A stretch of 64,000 nt of DNA from an uncultured Bacilli bacterium (lineage in GTDB: Bacteria > Bacillota_I > Bacilli_A > RF39 > UBA660): NCBI GenBank assembly GCA_934096265.1, contig CAKOLI010000005.1, forward strand, positions 4,122 to 68,121, read 5' to 3'. Shown here one piece after another: positions 41,280 to 50,878 of this stretch (positions within the stretch are counted from its first letter, which is position 1; each line of letters begins with the position of its first letter). The notes under the pieces were generated by a model. It did no database searches. It saw only the letters and a list, made by a program, of their open reading frames with translations, and was not told the origin of the DNA. Both the position numbers and the translations under genes were made by a program.

Positions 41280-44185
41280 ATGTCATCTACAACTAGTTGG
41301 TATTCATCAAATCTTTTTTCTATACGCCCTGTGACACGGATAATATTTGTTTTTTGTAAATTTTTATTGTTAGTATATACGTTTGGAAAGAATGTTAATG
41401 ATATACTTCCATATTCATCTGAAGCGGTTATAAAGGCCATAACATCATTTTTTTTAGTAATTACTTCTTTTATGTTTTCTATTATTAGTATTAGTGTTAC
41501 TCTTTTATTAAAATTTTCTTTTATATTAAGAGTAATGTTATCAGTAGGTAAGCGATATTTACTTACTGGATGAATGCTTAAATAGAAGTTAAAGCTAGAT
41601 AATTCTAAGTTTATGAGTGTATCTTTATCATATTCTGGGTAAGTTATAATATTAGGTTTTTCTATTTCTAGTAAGCCTATATCTTTAGTTAGTTCAGCAT
41701 AGTTTATAATGTTATCTAGGTTTTCTATAAGAGTTTTTTTATTTAAGTTAAAGCAGTTAAAACAGCCTGCGTTTATTAGAGAGGTAATCACTTTTTTGTT
41801 TACAATGTTTCCGTATGTTCTGCATATAAAGTCTATACAATCTTTGTATGGGCCAGATTCTCTTTCTTTAATTATTTCATTACTTGCATTGTAGCCTATA
41901 TTTTTGATAATTGAAAATGGGCAAATGATATTATTGTTATCAATTATGTATGTATCTTTACTTTTTTGAATATCTGGTGGTAATATTTGGATGTTTTTTG
42001 CTCTTGCTTCGTTGATGTATGATTTTGTTTTAATTTCACTTCCTAATGAGTTATTTAGAAGACTAATAATAAAGTATTTGTAGAAGTGTGTTTTTAAGAA
42101 GGCCATATTATATGCTAGTATAACATATGATACAGAGTGGCTTAGATTGAAACCATATCCTGCGAATTTGATAATTAGGTTATATACTTTTACTGCGGTT
42201 TGTTCTTCATATCCACGTTCAATGCTTCTTTTTATAAACTTTTCTTTTTCATTTAGTAATATTTCTTCTTTTTTCTTAGACATTGCTCTTCTTAAGACAT
42301 CGGCTTCTCCTAGGGAATATCCCGCTAGAACATGGGCTATTTGCATTATTTGTTCTTGATAGATGATGATGCCGTATGTGGGTTCTAGGATGGGCTTTAA
42401 AGAAGGGTCTAGGTAATCTATTTTTTCTTTTTTTTCTTTTCTTTTAATATAGCTATCTATATTATCCATAGGTCCTGGTCTAAAAAGGGCGATTGCCGCG
42501 ATTAAATCATTAAGGTTAGTTGGTTTTAGTTTTTTTAAGAAGTTTTTCATACCATTTGATTCGAATTGAAAGATGCCATCGGTATCTGCATTATAAAATA
42601 TTTCTAAAGTTTTTTTATCATCTAAAGGGATGTTAGTCATGGTTATATTTAAGTTTTCATTTCTTTTTATATTTTTAATTATTTCATCTATGATAGTTAG
42701 ATTGCTAATACCTAGAAAGTCCATTTTTAAAAGTCCTAATTCTTCTAAGTCGTTTTTATTATTAGAGTAAGCTGTTAGGTAGATACCTGTATCATTTTTA
42801 TATAGCGGGATTATTTCATCTAGGTTTTTATTTGATATGATAATGCCTGCGGCATGGACGGAGATATGTCTAGGTAGTCCTTCTAGGTGTATTGCTATGT
42901 CATATAGTTTTCTTAGTTCACTAGATGAAGATATTATTGATTTTAATTTAGGATTCTTTTGGTATGAAGATAGTAGGTCTTTCTCGGTAATTTCTTTAGA
43001 TATGGTGTTTAGTAGAGATGGAGATATAGCTAAGGTTCTACCTACATCTTTGATTGCTTGTTTAGAGGCAAGGGTGTTAAATGTTATGATACCTGCTACT
43101 TTCTTACTACCATATTTGTTTACTACGTAGTTTATAACTTCTTCTCTTTTTACACTGTCGATATCTATATCTATATCCGGCATGGTAATTCTTTCTGGAT
43201 TTAGAAATCTTTCAAAAAGGAGATTGTATTTTAATGGGTCTATTTCAGTTATACCTAGGGTATATGCTACTAGACTTCCTGGGGCGCTTCCCCTTCCAGG
43301 TCCTATTAAAATGTCGTGTTGTTTTGCATATTTAACGTAGTCATATACTACTAGAAAATAGTTACAAAAGCCCATTTTGTTTATAACTTCTATTTCATAA
43401 TTTAATCTATCTTGATATTCTTTTGGAATGTTTCCATTTAATCGTTTATTTAGTCCTTTGTTACATAGTTTGGTTAGGTATTCTAATTCGTTAATATCTT
43501 CTTTATATTTAGGAAGAAGATTAGGAGTATATGTAATAGTAACATTGCACATGTCACTTATTTTTTTTGTGTTTAAAATATCTGTTTCTGTAGATAGATT
43601 AAGAATTTCTTCTTGGGATAGTAGATGATGGGATTTATGAGTATTTAATTGGTATTCGCCTAAGACTTTTCCCTCTTTTATCATATATAGATAATCTAGG
43701 TATTTATAGTCATTTACTGATGTATATAGAACGTTAGTGATAAGGACGCATGGATGTGTTATTCGTTTTCTCTCTTCTTTATTGCTATAACCTATATATT
43801 TATCTTTAAATAAATTATATATTTCATCATTATATGATGAAAATGGCATAATTAGTATTAAATTATCTTGATTAGTTATATCTTTAATAGTTAGTTCTGT
43901 TTCTGATGTAAGCGTTGATAGTTTAATTAGTGCTTTATAACCTTGATTATTTTTAGATAAAAGAATTATGGATGTATTATCTATCTTAACTGTAAGTCCT
44001 ATTATAGGTTTTATTTGATATTTTAAGCAGCATTTATAAAATTCCATTACTCCAAACATGTTGTTATCTGTAATGGCTAATGAGGTATAGTTTAATTTTT
44101 TGGCAGTAATAACTAACTTTTCAATTAGATTTAGACTTTCTAATAATGAATAGCAAGTTTTAAGTTGTAGTGGAACATAATTCAT
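41264..44185 (-). CDS. dnaE: DNA polymerase III alpha subunit, DnaE type
   Basis: 973 residues, shorter than the usual 1050-1160. Domains: PHP (1-240), palm and fingers with GPGRGSAPGSLVAYTLGI and the catalytic PDIDIDID, then RHISVHAAGIIIS, YQEQIMQIAHVLAGYSLGEAD and FNLSHSVSYV, a helix-hairpin-helix region, and a C-terminal OB fold (KRVTLILIIENI...IRVTGRIEKRF). The PHP metal ligands at the start are gone: the usual HxHS reads QLKTCYS, so the PHP domain is probably inactive. In Firmicutes, DnaE extends primers before PolC takes over. It has its own ribosome site (AGGAGGT) and follows a terminator. Confidence 0.95.
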   Translation of the reverse strand: MNYVPLQLKTCYSLLESLNLIEKLVITAKKLNYTSLAITDNNMFGVMEFYKCCLKYQIKPIIGLTVKIDNTSIILLSKNNQGYKALIKLSTLTSETELTIKDITNQDNLILIMPFSSYNDEIYNLFKDKYIGYSNKEERKRITHPCVLITNVLYTSVNDYKYLDYLYMIKEGKVLGEYQLNTHKSHHLLSQEEILNLSTETDILNTKKISDMCNVTITYTPNLLPKYKEDINELEYLTKLCNKGLNKRLNGNIPKEYQDRLNYEIEVINKMGFCNYFLVVYDYVKYAKQHDILIGPGRGSAPGSLVAYTLGITEIDPLKYNLLFERFLNPERITMPDIDIDIDSVKREEVINYVVNKYGSKKVAGIITFNTLASKQAIKDVGRTLAISPSLLNTISKEITEKDLLSSYQKNPKLKSIISSSSELRKLYDIAIHLEGLPRHISVHAAGIIISNKNLDEIIPLYKNDTGIYLTAYSNNKNDLEELGLLKMDFLGISNLTIIDEIIKNIKRNENLNITMTNIPLDDKKTLEIFYNADTDGIFQFESNGMKNFLKKLKPTNLNDLIAAIALFRPGPMDNIDSYIKRKEKKEKIDYLDPSLKPILEPTYGIIIYQEQIMQIAHVLAGYSLGEADVLRRAMSKKKEEILLNEKEKFIKRSIERGYEEQTAVKVYNLIIKFAGYGFNLSHSVSYVILAYNMAFLKTHFYKYFIISLLNNSLGSEIKTKSYINEARAKNIQILPPDIQKSKDTYIIDNNNIICPFSIIKNIGYNASNEIIKERESGPYKDCIDFICRTYGNIVNKKVITSLINAGCFNCFNLNKKTLIENLDNIINYAELTKDIGLLEIEKPNIITYPEYDKDTLINLELSSFNFYLSIHPVSKYRLPTDNITLNIKENFNKRVTLILIIENIKEVITKKNDVMAFITASDEYGSISLTFFPNVYTNNKNLQKTNIIRVTGRIEKRFDEYQLVVDDIKKIA

Positions 44186-44223
44186 AAATCTATACCTCCT
44201 TTTAGTTATAAATTTTTATATTT

Positions 44224-44247
44224 AAAAAGAAAGATTTAATTCTTTCT
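44224..44247 (-). terminator. Terminator ahead of dnaE
   Basis: On the minus strand AGAAAGA-ATTAAA-TCTTTCT followed by TTT; it ends the dnaB-dnaI operon. Confidence 0.72.
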
Positions 44248-44256
44248 ATGAAATGT

Positions 44257-44754
44257 TTATTTTAATATTAATAAGGCAATGATTACAGATGTAAAAATAA
44301 TTAGTGCTAATAATCCAAATATTTTAGCATAACCATTTTTATTAATTGCATTTAGTAAGTTAATTTTAAACATATCTTGTTCTTTATGATTATTAGACAC
44401 CATTACTCCTTTATAAGTGGATAATTGCGTTAAGTGACCTTCTGTCAATATTTCTTCTGGAGTGATAGTGTTTAAAAGAACTATTTTCCCATTTTCAAAA
44501 ACAGAATAATGTAGAATTATATCACCATGTACTTTTGCAAATGTTTTGTCTGTTGGAAGTTTTAATTCGTATTTGGTTATACCAGTTTCACTGTTGGTAG
44601 ATGTTATTACACCTAAAAAATTACCTTCTCTTAAGGCTGGATAATATTCAAATAGTAATTTTTTATATGCTAACATGTTATATTTTTTTACTGATCTTTC
44701 TTTTTTCTTGAATTCATTTTCATTTACATAATCTATAATGTATGAATTTTTCAT
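44257..44754 (-). CDS. Tail-anchored hypothetical protein, 165 residues
   Basis: Not recognised. The ATG at 44754 is preferred over a GTG nine bases upstream because AAAGGGTG lies in between. The soluble part is mixed alpha/beta (YNMLAYKKLLFEYYPAL, LGVITSTNSETGITKYELKL) and a single membrane helix closes the protein (about 143-163). It is last in the dnaB-dnaI operon with a tail-anchored neighbour, which may tether replication-loading proteins to the membrane; this is inference from position only. Confidence 0.7.
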   Translation of the reverse strand: MKNSYIIDYVNENEFKKKERSVKKYNMLAYKKLLFEYYPALREGNFLGVITSTNSETGITKYELKLPTDKTFAKVHGDIILHYSVFENGKIVLLNTITPEEILTEGHLTQLSTYKGVMVSNNHKEQDMFKINLLNAINKNGYAKIFGLLALIIFTSVIIALLILK

Positions 44755-44766
44755 CTTTTTCACCCT

Positions 44767-45060
44767 TTAAATTCTATTTATTATAACAATGATAATTATT
44801 GCGAATAGTGCTAGTATTAGTCCTAAACCCGCCATTTTAGTAAATCCTTTATTACTTGGCCCTATATTTGAGGTAAATGGATTCGAGCTAGGTCTTCTTA
44901 CTAATGTTTTTGGTTTGTTAGCAAAAGTAATTTTGCCTTTGTTAATTGAGCTTGGAGAATAACCTGATTCTGTTTTTTCAATTCCATATGTAGTATCTTC
45001 TATTTCCTTTGTAATAATGTCGTTTACTTTTATTTCTTTATTTGTATTTTCTTCGTACAT
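44767..45060 (-). CDS. Small tail-anchored hypothetical protein, 97 residues
   Basis: Not recognised. The first 70 residues are polar and disordered-looking (GYSPSSINKGKITFANKPK, RRPSSNPFTSNIGPSNKG), followed by one membrane helix (about 75-95). It starts nine bases after dnaI with GTGAGG upstream. Its layout parallels the next gene. Confidence 0.65.
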   Translation of the reverse strand: MYEENTNKEIKVNDIITKEIEDTTYGIEKTESGYSPSSINKGKITFANKPKTLVRRPSSNPFTSNIGPSNKGFTKMAGLGLILALFAIIIIVIINRI

Positions 45061-45069
45061 AATTATGCC

Positions 45070-45990
45070 TCACTTTCTTTTATTTTCACTAATCAATTCT
45101 ATTTGGTTAGTTAAATACTTAATTCTTTCTATAATTCTTCTTGATTTTACTTTATCTACACTTTTACTAGCTATACTTAAGTGTTCTTCTAATTCTTTGA
45201 TGTTTAAGTTAGATGTAAAGAATGTAGGTAGATGGGATTGCATTCTATATTGTAGTATAGTGCCTAATATTTCATCTCTTCCCCATGCTGTAGTTGTCTC
45301 GGCACCTATATCATCAATTAATAATAATTCTACTTTCTTTATATAGTTAAATTGTGTGTTAAATGATTCGTCATCACCAAAGCTTGATTTTAGGCTTCTT
45401 AAAAATTCTGGAAAATATATAATGGCTATTTTGCTCCCCTTTTTGGCCAGTTCGTTTAGCATAGCTGAAATTAAGTAGGTTTTGCCACATCCGAAGTTAC
45501 CTGTTAAATATAGTCCTTTAATAAACTCTTCTTTTTTATAGTTATCTAAGAAGTTTTTTAGCCATTTTATTACTTCTATTCTAGCAGTATCATCTGTATA
45601 TATATCTTTCATCTTGGCATTTTTTATTTCTTTTGGCATGTCAAGGATGTAGATGTTATCTTTATATTTGTTATTTTCTTCTAAAGCTTTTTGATACTTA
45701 CATGGAGTGTAGAAAAAGTTGATATTATCTTCTTCTACTGTAGGATAGTATACATATCCTTTTACTTCATTAGGACATTTTAGTATGCTTTTACATTTTT
45801 GACAGTTTCTGAGTTCACATGCTGTTTTTTCTAATTTTGAAGTATATTTCATTAAAGTTTTTTTGCTTGTGTGAAGTGTATTTACTATTTTCTTAAACAT
45901 ATCATCTTGACATGATTCGTCGTAGTTTTTCTCTAAGATAAAATTATTTTCGCGATAGCTATGTTTTAATATATCTTTTAGACTCTCCAT
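45070..45990 (-). CDS. dnaI: Helicase loader DnaI
   Basis: 306 residues, normal length. The N-terminal domain has a zinc-type cysteine set: CELRNCQKCKSILKC near 58-72 plus a later TPCKYQ. The AAA+ domain has Walker A GNFGCGKTYL, Walker B LLLIDDIGAE and sensor-like FFTSNLNIKELEEHL, ending in SRRIIERIKYL. DnaI loads the replicative helicase DnaC at oriC and restart sites. Its start overlaps the stop of the DnaB gene by one base, the usual Firmicutes order. Confidence 0.95.
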   Translation of the reverse strand: MESLKDILKHSYRENNFILEKNYDESCQDDMFKKIVNTLHTSKKTLMKYTSKLEKTACELRNCQKCKSILKCPNEVKGYVYYPTVEEDNINFFYTPCKYQKALEENNKYKDNIYILDMPKEIKNAKMKDIYTDDTARIEVIKWLKNFLDNYKKEEFIKGLYLTGNFGCGKTYLISAMLNELAKKGSKIAIIYFPEFLRSLKSSFGDDESFNTQFNYIKKVELLLIDDIGAETTTAWGRDEILGTILQYRMQSHLPTFFTSNLNIKELEEHLSIASKSVDKVKSRRIIERIKYLTNQIELISENKRK

Positions 45991-47285
45991 TACTTATACT
46001 CCTTTAGCAATTCTTCAATTGTATTTTTTTCTTCTTCGGTTATTTCTTTTTTAGCTATTTCTTTATCAAACCATTCTGGGACTTTTACATCTTTATTTAT
46101 TTCTGTATTTTTATATGAAACGTTCTTTCTGTATTTCTTGTGTTCTTTTTCGCACGCCATCATAGCTTCATCTACGGTTTCTATTTTAAGTCTTTGCCAT
46201 TGTCCTGCGATAGTTTCTATAAAGGATCTGTTTAGTTTTTTGTTGTTTACTTTAAGACAGTAATCTAATAGTACGTTGACAACACCTGGTTTTAATCCAT
46301 ATGAAACAACTAAGTCTTCGATTAACTTTAAATCTCTTTTGGTTGGTTCCATTTGGTTGTTGCGGCTTTTTAGTAGATTTCTTGGTGAGATAGTTTCAAA
46401 ATCATAAATTATTTTTGCTCTATTAGAATTATCTCCAATGGGTTTTCTTAAAAATTCTGGTTGTGTATTATCTACAACGCTTGGCAATAAGCCTCCGTTG
46501 TCAAATTGATAGAAATTGCGGCAATTTTTTCTTAGTTCATCTTTAGCTATTAGACCTTTTTCATTTATGCATGTTTTAATTATATTTGACATTCTTAATA
46601 CATCTATATCATATATGAATGATAAGTTTAGAACTAATTCTTTAATTTCTTTAGTAAAAGCTTTACTGTTAATGATGTTTTTAGGGATGCTTTCTATTAG
46701 AAAATCAAAATCAAAGTTGGTATTAATGCGTAATTTGAGTTTATTAGTTTTTCTTATGTTATCATTTATTATTTCATATGATGTTAATGGAATAGAAGCA
46801 AAAACGTCATTAAAAGATGCTGTTATGTCTTTATATGATGAAGTATTTATTTTGGGTAATTTAAAGTAGTTAACTAATTTTTCATATTCTTTTTTACCAA
46901 TGTTATTATATAGAACTATATTTAAAATTGGATGATTGAAAAATTCACTAGCACTTATTGGAGAATATAATTCATAAAGATAATTATTAACGCTATCTTC
47001 TTTTACGTATGTTTTAAGTAGTCCAATAGCCTCAAGTTTTTTTCTTGAGACAATAAATTCTTCAATAGACATATGCATGTTGGTTATTAAATGATGATGG
47101 GTAAGTTCTGTACTTAATATTTCACTTTTTTCTAAGTCAGAACATAATGCATTATATAGCATAATTGGTATAGGCCCTATGATGGGTAAGTATAATAGGT
47201 TAAGGATTTTTTTGTCTTCGTTTACTAATATACTTTTATTTACAACCACATATGTATCCGCGGGTAAGATTTTATAGTTTTCCAT
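45990..47285 (-). CDS. dnaB: Replication initiation and membrane attachment protein DnaB (Firmicutes type)
   Basis: 431 residues. The N-terminal winged-helix domain starts ADTYVVVNKSILVNEDKKIL with LLYLPIIGPIPIMLYNAL, as in B. subtilis DnaB. The C-terminal DnaB_2/DnaD-like domain has YGLKPGVVNVLLDYCLKVNN and FIETIAGQWQRLKIETVDEA. It acts with DnaD and DnaI in helicase loading. NrdR, which often precedes it, is not seen; a CPBP protease gene lies upstream instead. The promoter is probably in the 70-base gap. Confidence 0.93.
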   Translation of the reverse strand: MENYKILPADTYVVVNKSILVNEDKKILNLLYLPIIGPIPIMLYNALCSDLEKSEILSTELTHHHLITNMHMSIEEFIVSRKKLEAIGLLKTYVKEDSVNNYLYELYSPISASEFFNHPILNIVLYNNIGKKEYEKLVNYFKLPKINTSSYKDITASFNDVFASIPLTSYEIINDNIRKTNKLKLRINTNFDFDFLIESIPKNIINSKAFTKEIKELVLNLSFIYDIDVLRMSNIIKTCINEKGLIAKDELRKNCRNFYQFDNGGLLPSVVDNTQPEFLRKPIGDNSNRAKIIYDFETISPRNLLKSRNNQMEPTKRDLKLIEDLVVSYGLKPGVVNVLLDYCLKVNNKKLNRSFIETIAGQWQRLKIETVDEAMMACEKEHKKYRKNVSYKNTEINKDVKVPEWFDKEIAKKEITEEEKNTIEELLKEYK

Positions 47286-47356
47286 ATGACCACCATCTTT
47301 AATACAATTATAACTTATTTAATTAATATTGTAAATAAAGGATTAGATTATTTTAC

Positions 47357-48073
47357 TTATTTTTTTGTAGTTTTATTAAATGTGGGAGAATATTCTTGTA
47401 AGGTTAATAAGTAGATTGAAAATATAGTTCCTAGTGTGCTTAGTAACATTACTGATGGTTGGTAGTATTCTATGATAAAGCCCATTAAATTAGAGACAAT
47501 ATGTAGGGTTATAGCTTTAGTTAGGTTTTGGTCTTTACTGTAGATAATGGTAATAATTATACCTATTATAAAAGCATAGGCTATTTTTATGGGAGTTATA
47601 TGTATTATAGCAAAAATTAAGGATGATAATATTATGCTTTTTGATTTATTATTGAAATTAGTTAATGAGTTATAAAGGGAGTATCTAAATACTAGTTCTT
47701 CTATGATTGGACCAATAATCACAGTTCCACTAAAGGCAATAAATCTATTTAGGGTTATCGTGATAGAGGATTTGTTTATTAAAAAAATTATGGAGTTTAA
47801 TAATATGGGTAAGCATATGAATAGATAGATTTTAGGATACTCTCCTACTACATTGAATTTGTCTAATGTAATATGATTTTTTTTAAATAGATAGATAATA
47901 TAAGTAAGGTTTGTTATTAGGACTATGATACTTGCATATTTATTTATAAATTTATCTATATTTTGTAAGTCATACATGCCATATAAAAATGATACTAAAA
48001 ATAATACTACTTGATTTATTATTATTAAAATAAATACTGGTTTTAGAGAATTAATTAATTTTTTTATATACAT
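47357..48073 (-). CDS. CPBP-family intramembrane metalloprotease
   Basis: 238 residues from the ATG at 48073, because AGGTGAT lies before it and the GTG at 48082 is inside that site. It has seven or eight membrane helices. Motif 1 EELVFRYSLYNSL (EExxxR) is followed by motif 2 LIFAIIHITP (FxxxH) and motif 3 LHIVSNLMGF (HxxxN). CPBP (Abi) proteins include the type II CAAX proteases and bacteriocin-immunity proteins. Substrate is unknown. Confidence 0.9.
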   Translation of the reverse strand: MYIKKLINSLKPVFILIIINQVVLFLVSFLYGMYDLQNIDKFINKYASIIVLITNLTYIIYLFKKNHITLDKFNVVGEYPKIYLFICLPILLNSIIFLINKSSITITLNRFIAFSGTVIIGPIIEELVFRYSLYNSLTNFNNKSKSIILSSLIFAIIHITPIKIAYAFIIGIIITIIYSKDQNLTKAITLHIVSNLMGFIIEYYQPSVMLLSTLGTIFSIYLLTLQEYSPTFNKTTKK

Positions 48074-48116
48074 ATTAATCACCTACTTTAATTATACATA
48101 TATTTACACAATTATT

Positions 48117-48142
48117 CAAAAAAAGATGCTAAGTGCATCTTA
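48117..48142 (-). terminator. Terminator of the nucleotidyltransferase gene
   Basis: On the minus strand AAGATGC-ACTTA-GCATCTT then a T run; the stem abuts the stop codon. Confidence 0.82.
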
Positions 48143-49048
48143 AAATAGCTTATTAGGATAAATTCCTTCTTCTATTTGTTCATTTATCATGTTAACTAGT
48201 TTGTCTTTATCTTCTTTATAAGTTACACCCATCCATTTAGAATTAGTGGTTATTAATAATACTTTAGCATATTTTTCTTTAATAGCTTTAGAGATTACAT
48301 CTGGGATGAGATATTCACAAATATCTAGATTATCTTTTTCTTGGTTTAAAAATTTAATTAGATTTTTTTCTAAGTAAGGGAATATTGTTTTTGTAAAGGC
48401 AAACATATTTGTTGAGACTAGAGAATTATTTTGTATTATAAAAGAGGGTTTATTATTTAGAGGGCTTGCAATGATTTGGTTTTGTTTTTTTGTAATGCTA
48501 GATTCTATTATGTCTGTTATGGTATTATCTTCTTTATATTTTAATATTCCTCGTTTGACAGCTCCGTTTTCTGTTAGGGTATTATCTATTTCATATCCTA
48601 TAACACTGTAGGTATGGGCATCTTCGTCTATACTATCTAAAAATAAGCTAGATTTATGGAAGGCATCATATCCATATATATCATCGGAGTTAATTACTAC
48701 AAAATTTTCATTAATAAAATCTTTTGAGGATAGAATAGCATGAGCCGTTCCCCATGGTTTGGTTCTATTTATGTTTCTATAGGCTTTTGTGGGTATGTTA
48801 TCATTTTTTTGAAAGGCATAGAATACTGGTATTTGTTTTTCTATTCTTCTTCCTATTGTATTTTTAAATATCTCATAGTTTTCTTCTTTGATTACAAATA
48901 CTACTTTATTAAAACCTGATTGTATAGCATCATAAATAGAATAATCAATTATAAATTCTTTGTTAGGACCTATTTCTTCTATTTGCTTTAGCCCTCCAAA
49001 TCTGCTTCCCATGCCCGCTGCCATGATGAGTAGTGTTTTATTTTTCAT
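48140..49048 (-). CDS. Sugar-phosphate nucleotidyltransferase-like protein
   Basis: 302 residues. The N-terminal signature LLIMAAGMGSRFGGLKQIEEIGPNKEFIIDY is the NTP_transferase nucleotide loop; PWGTAHAILSS and VVINSDDIYGYDAF (metal-binding Asp pair region) follow. The family transfers a nucleotide to a sugar phosphate or phosphocholine-like acceptor for envelope polymers. It stands apart from any sugar operon here. The 30-base gap to the ABC exporter suggests co-transcription from upstream. Confidence 0.85.
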   Translation of the reverse strand: MKNKTLLIMAAGMGSRFGGLKQIEEIGPNKEFIIDYSIYDAIQSGFNKVVFVIKEENYEIFKNTIGRRIEKQIPVFYAFQKNDNIPTKAYRNINRTKPWGTAHAILSSKDFINENFVVINSDDIYGYDAFHKSSLFLDSIDEDAHTYSVIGYEIDNTLTENGAVKRGILKYKEDNTITDIIESSITKKQNQIIASPLNNKPSFIIQNNSLVSTNMFAFTKTIFPYLEKNLIKFLNQEKDNLDICEYLIPDVISKAIKEKYAKVLLITTNSKWMGVTYKEDKDKLVNMINEQIEEGIYPNKLF

Positions 49049-49078
49049 ATAATATTTCTCCTTTTACATATGTAATGT

Positions 49079-50878
49079 CTACTCTTCTTCATTGTCAAAA
49101 TTAGCGTTATATAAATTGTAATAAAAACCTTTTTTCTTTAATAATTCTTTATGTTTACCTATTTCTATAATGTCTCCTTTATCCATAACTATTATTTTAT
49201 TAGCGTTTTGGATTGTAGATAGGCGGTGTGCAATGATGAAACTAGTTCTATTTTCCATAAGATGGTCCATTGCTTTTTGAATTAGTATTTCTGTTCTTGT
49301 GTCTACGTTACTAGTAGCTTCATCTAATATTAATATTTTAGGGTTTTTTAAAATTACTCTTGCAATTGTAAGCAATTGTTTTTGGCCACTTGAAATGTTG
49401 GTTGTTTCTTCATCAATTACGTGATTGTATGAGTCTGGTAGTGTTTTTATGAAGTGATCAATGTGGGCACTTTGGCATGCTTTAATTACTTCTTCATCAG
49501 TTGCATCTAATTTTCCATACCTTATATTTTCTTTGATAGTACCGTTAAATAGCCAAGTATCTTGAAGAACCATACCAAATAAATCTCTTAAATCTTGTCT
49601 GTTAAATTCTTTAATGTTTGTATTATCAATTAGTATTTCTCCACTGGTAGTGTCATAGAAACGCATAAGTAATTTTACAATGGTAGTTTTTCCCGCTCCT
49701 GTAGGGCCTACAATGGCTATTTTTTCGCCTTGTTTTACTTTAATGTTAAAATCATTTATTATAATTTTATTTTTGTCATAACCAAATTTAACGTTTTTAA
49801 ATTCAACGTTGCCTTTTATGTTGGTAGTATCTGTTTTGCTTGGAGATTTTACTTCTTCAGGACTATCTAAAAATTCAAATACACGTTCTGAAGCCGCTAC
49901 TGTTGATTGCATGATATTTGCAATGGATGCTATTGAGGCAATTGGTTGGTTAAAGCTTCTTATGTATTGTGTAAATGATAGTATGTAACCTATTTCTATT
50001 TTGCCTTTTATAGTTAAATAGCCACCTAGTATTGCTACTAGTACATAACCTAAGTTACCTATGAAATTCATAATTGGATGCATCATTCCTGACAAAAATT
50101 GACTTTTCCAAGAGGAATTATACAGTACTTCGTTTGTTTCATCAAATTTCTTGGTTACGGTATCTTTAGCATTATAGGTTTTGATAATGCTGTGTCCTCC
50201 ATAGATTTCTTCTACTTGTGAATTAATATGGCCTATGTATTCTTGGGTGGTAGTAAAGTATTTTTGGCTTTTTCCTACTGTTTTAGCTATTAATAATAGT
50301 CCTATTGGTAATATTAAGATTGAGGCTAGAGTCATTGTGGGACTTATAGATAGCATCATAATCAGTACTCCTATTAATGTTGTAATAGAAGAAATTACTT
50401 GTGTTAGGGTTTGACTTAAATTGTTACTAACTACGTCTACATCGTTTATTAGTCTTGATAGTATTTCCCCTGTTGTTTTTGATTCAAAATATTTAAGGGG
50501 CATTTTATTAATTTTTAGTACTATTTCTTTTCTTAAGCCATAGCTTATTTTATTAGATATGCCCGCCATGATAAAACTTTGAAGGTATGAAAATATTGCA
50601 CTTATAAGGTATAGTATTGCTAGTATTAAGATTATGTTTTTTATTTTAGGAAAGTTAATACCTATACCTGTTGTTAATTTGGATATTAAGCCTAAAGATA
50701 TTTCGGTTGTGGCTTTACCTAGGATTTTTGGTCCTACTATAGAGAATATTGAGCTAAATACGGAGAATATAATGATAAATATTATTCCTACTTTGTACTC
50801 TTTTAAGTATTCTAATAATTTTTTTATAGTCTTTTTAAAATCTTTAGGTTTATTCTCGCTATTATGTTTGCCTCTCAT
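49079..50878 (-). CDS. ABC exporter half-transporter (permease-ATPase fusion)
   Basis: 599 residues. Six membrane helices in residues 30-330 (ABC type-1), then the ATPase with Walker A VGPTGAGKTTIVK, Q loop LQDTWLF, signature NISSGQKQLLTIAR (SSGQ in place of SGGQ), Walker B ILILDEATSNVDTRTE and the H loop FIIAHRLS. It is encoded directly after its partner at 50878 (one-base overlap), so they probably form a heterodimer such as LmrCD/YheHI, exporting drugs or lipids. Confidence 0.93.
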   Translation of the reverse strand: MRGKHNSENKPKDFKKTIKKLLEYLKEYKVGIIFIIIFSVFSSIFSIVGPKILGKATTEISLGLISKLTTGIGINFPKIKNIILILAILYLISAIFSYLQSFIMAGISNKISYGLRKEIVLKINKMPLKYFESKTTGEILSRLINDVDVVSNNLSQTLTQVISSITTLIGVLIMMLSISPTMTLASILILPIGLLLIAKTVGKSQKYFTTTQEYIGHINSQVEEIYGGHSIIKTYNAKDTVTKKFDETNEVLYNSSWKSQFLSGMMHPIMNFIGNLGYVLVAILGGYLTIKGKIEIGYILSFTQYIRSFNQPIASIASIANIMQSTVAASERVFEFLDSPEEVKSPSKTDTTNIKGNVEFKNVKFGYDKNKIIINDFNIKVKQGEKIAIVGPTGAGKTTIVKLLMRFYDTTSGEILIDNTNIKEFNRQDLRDLFGMVLQDTWLFNGTIKENIRYGKLDATDEEVIKACQSAHIDHFIKTLPDSYNHVIDEETTNISSGQKQLLTIARVILKNPKILILDEATSNVDTRTEILIQKAMDHLMENRTSFIIAHRLSTIQNANKIIVMDKGDIIEIGKHKELLKKKGFYYNLYNANFDNEEE

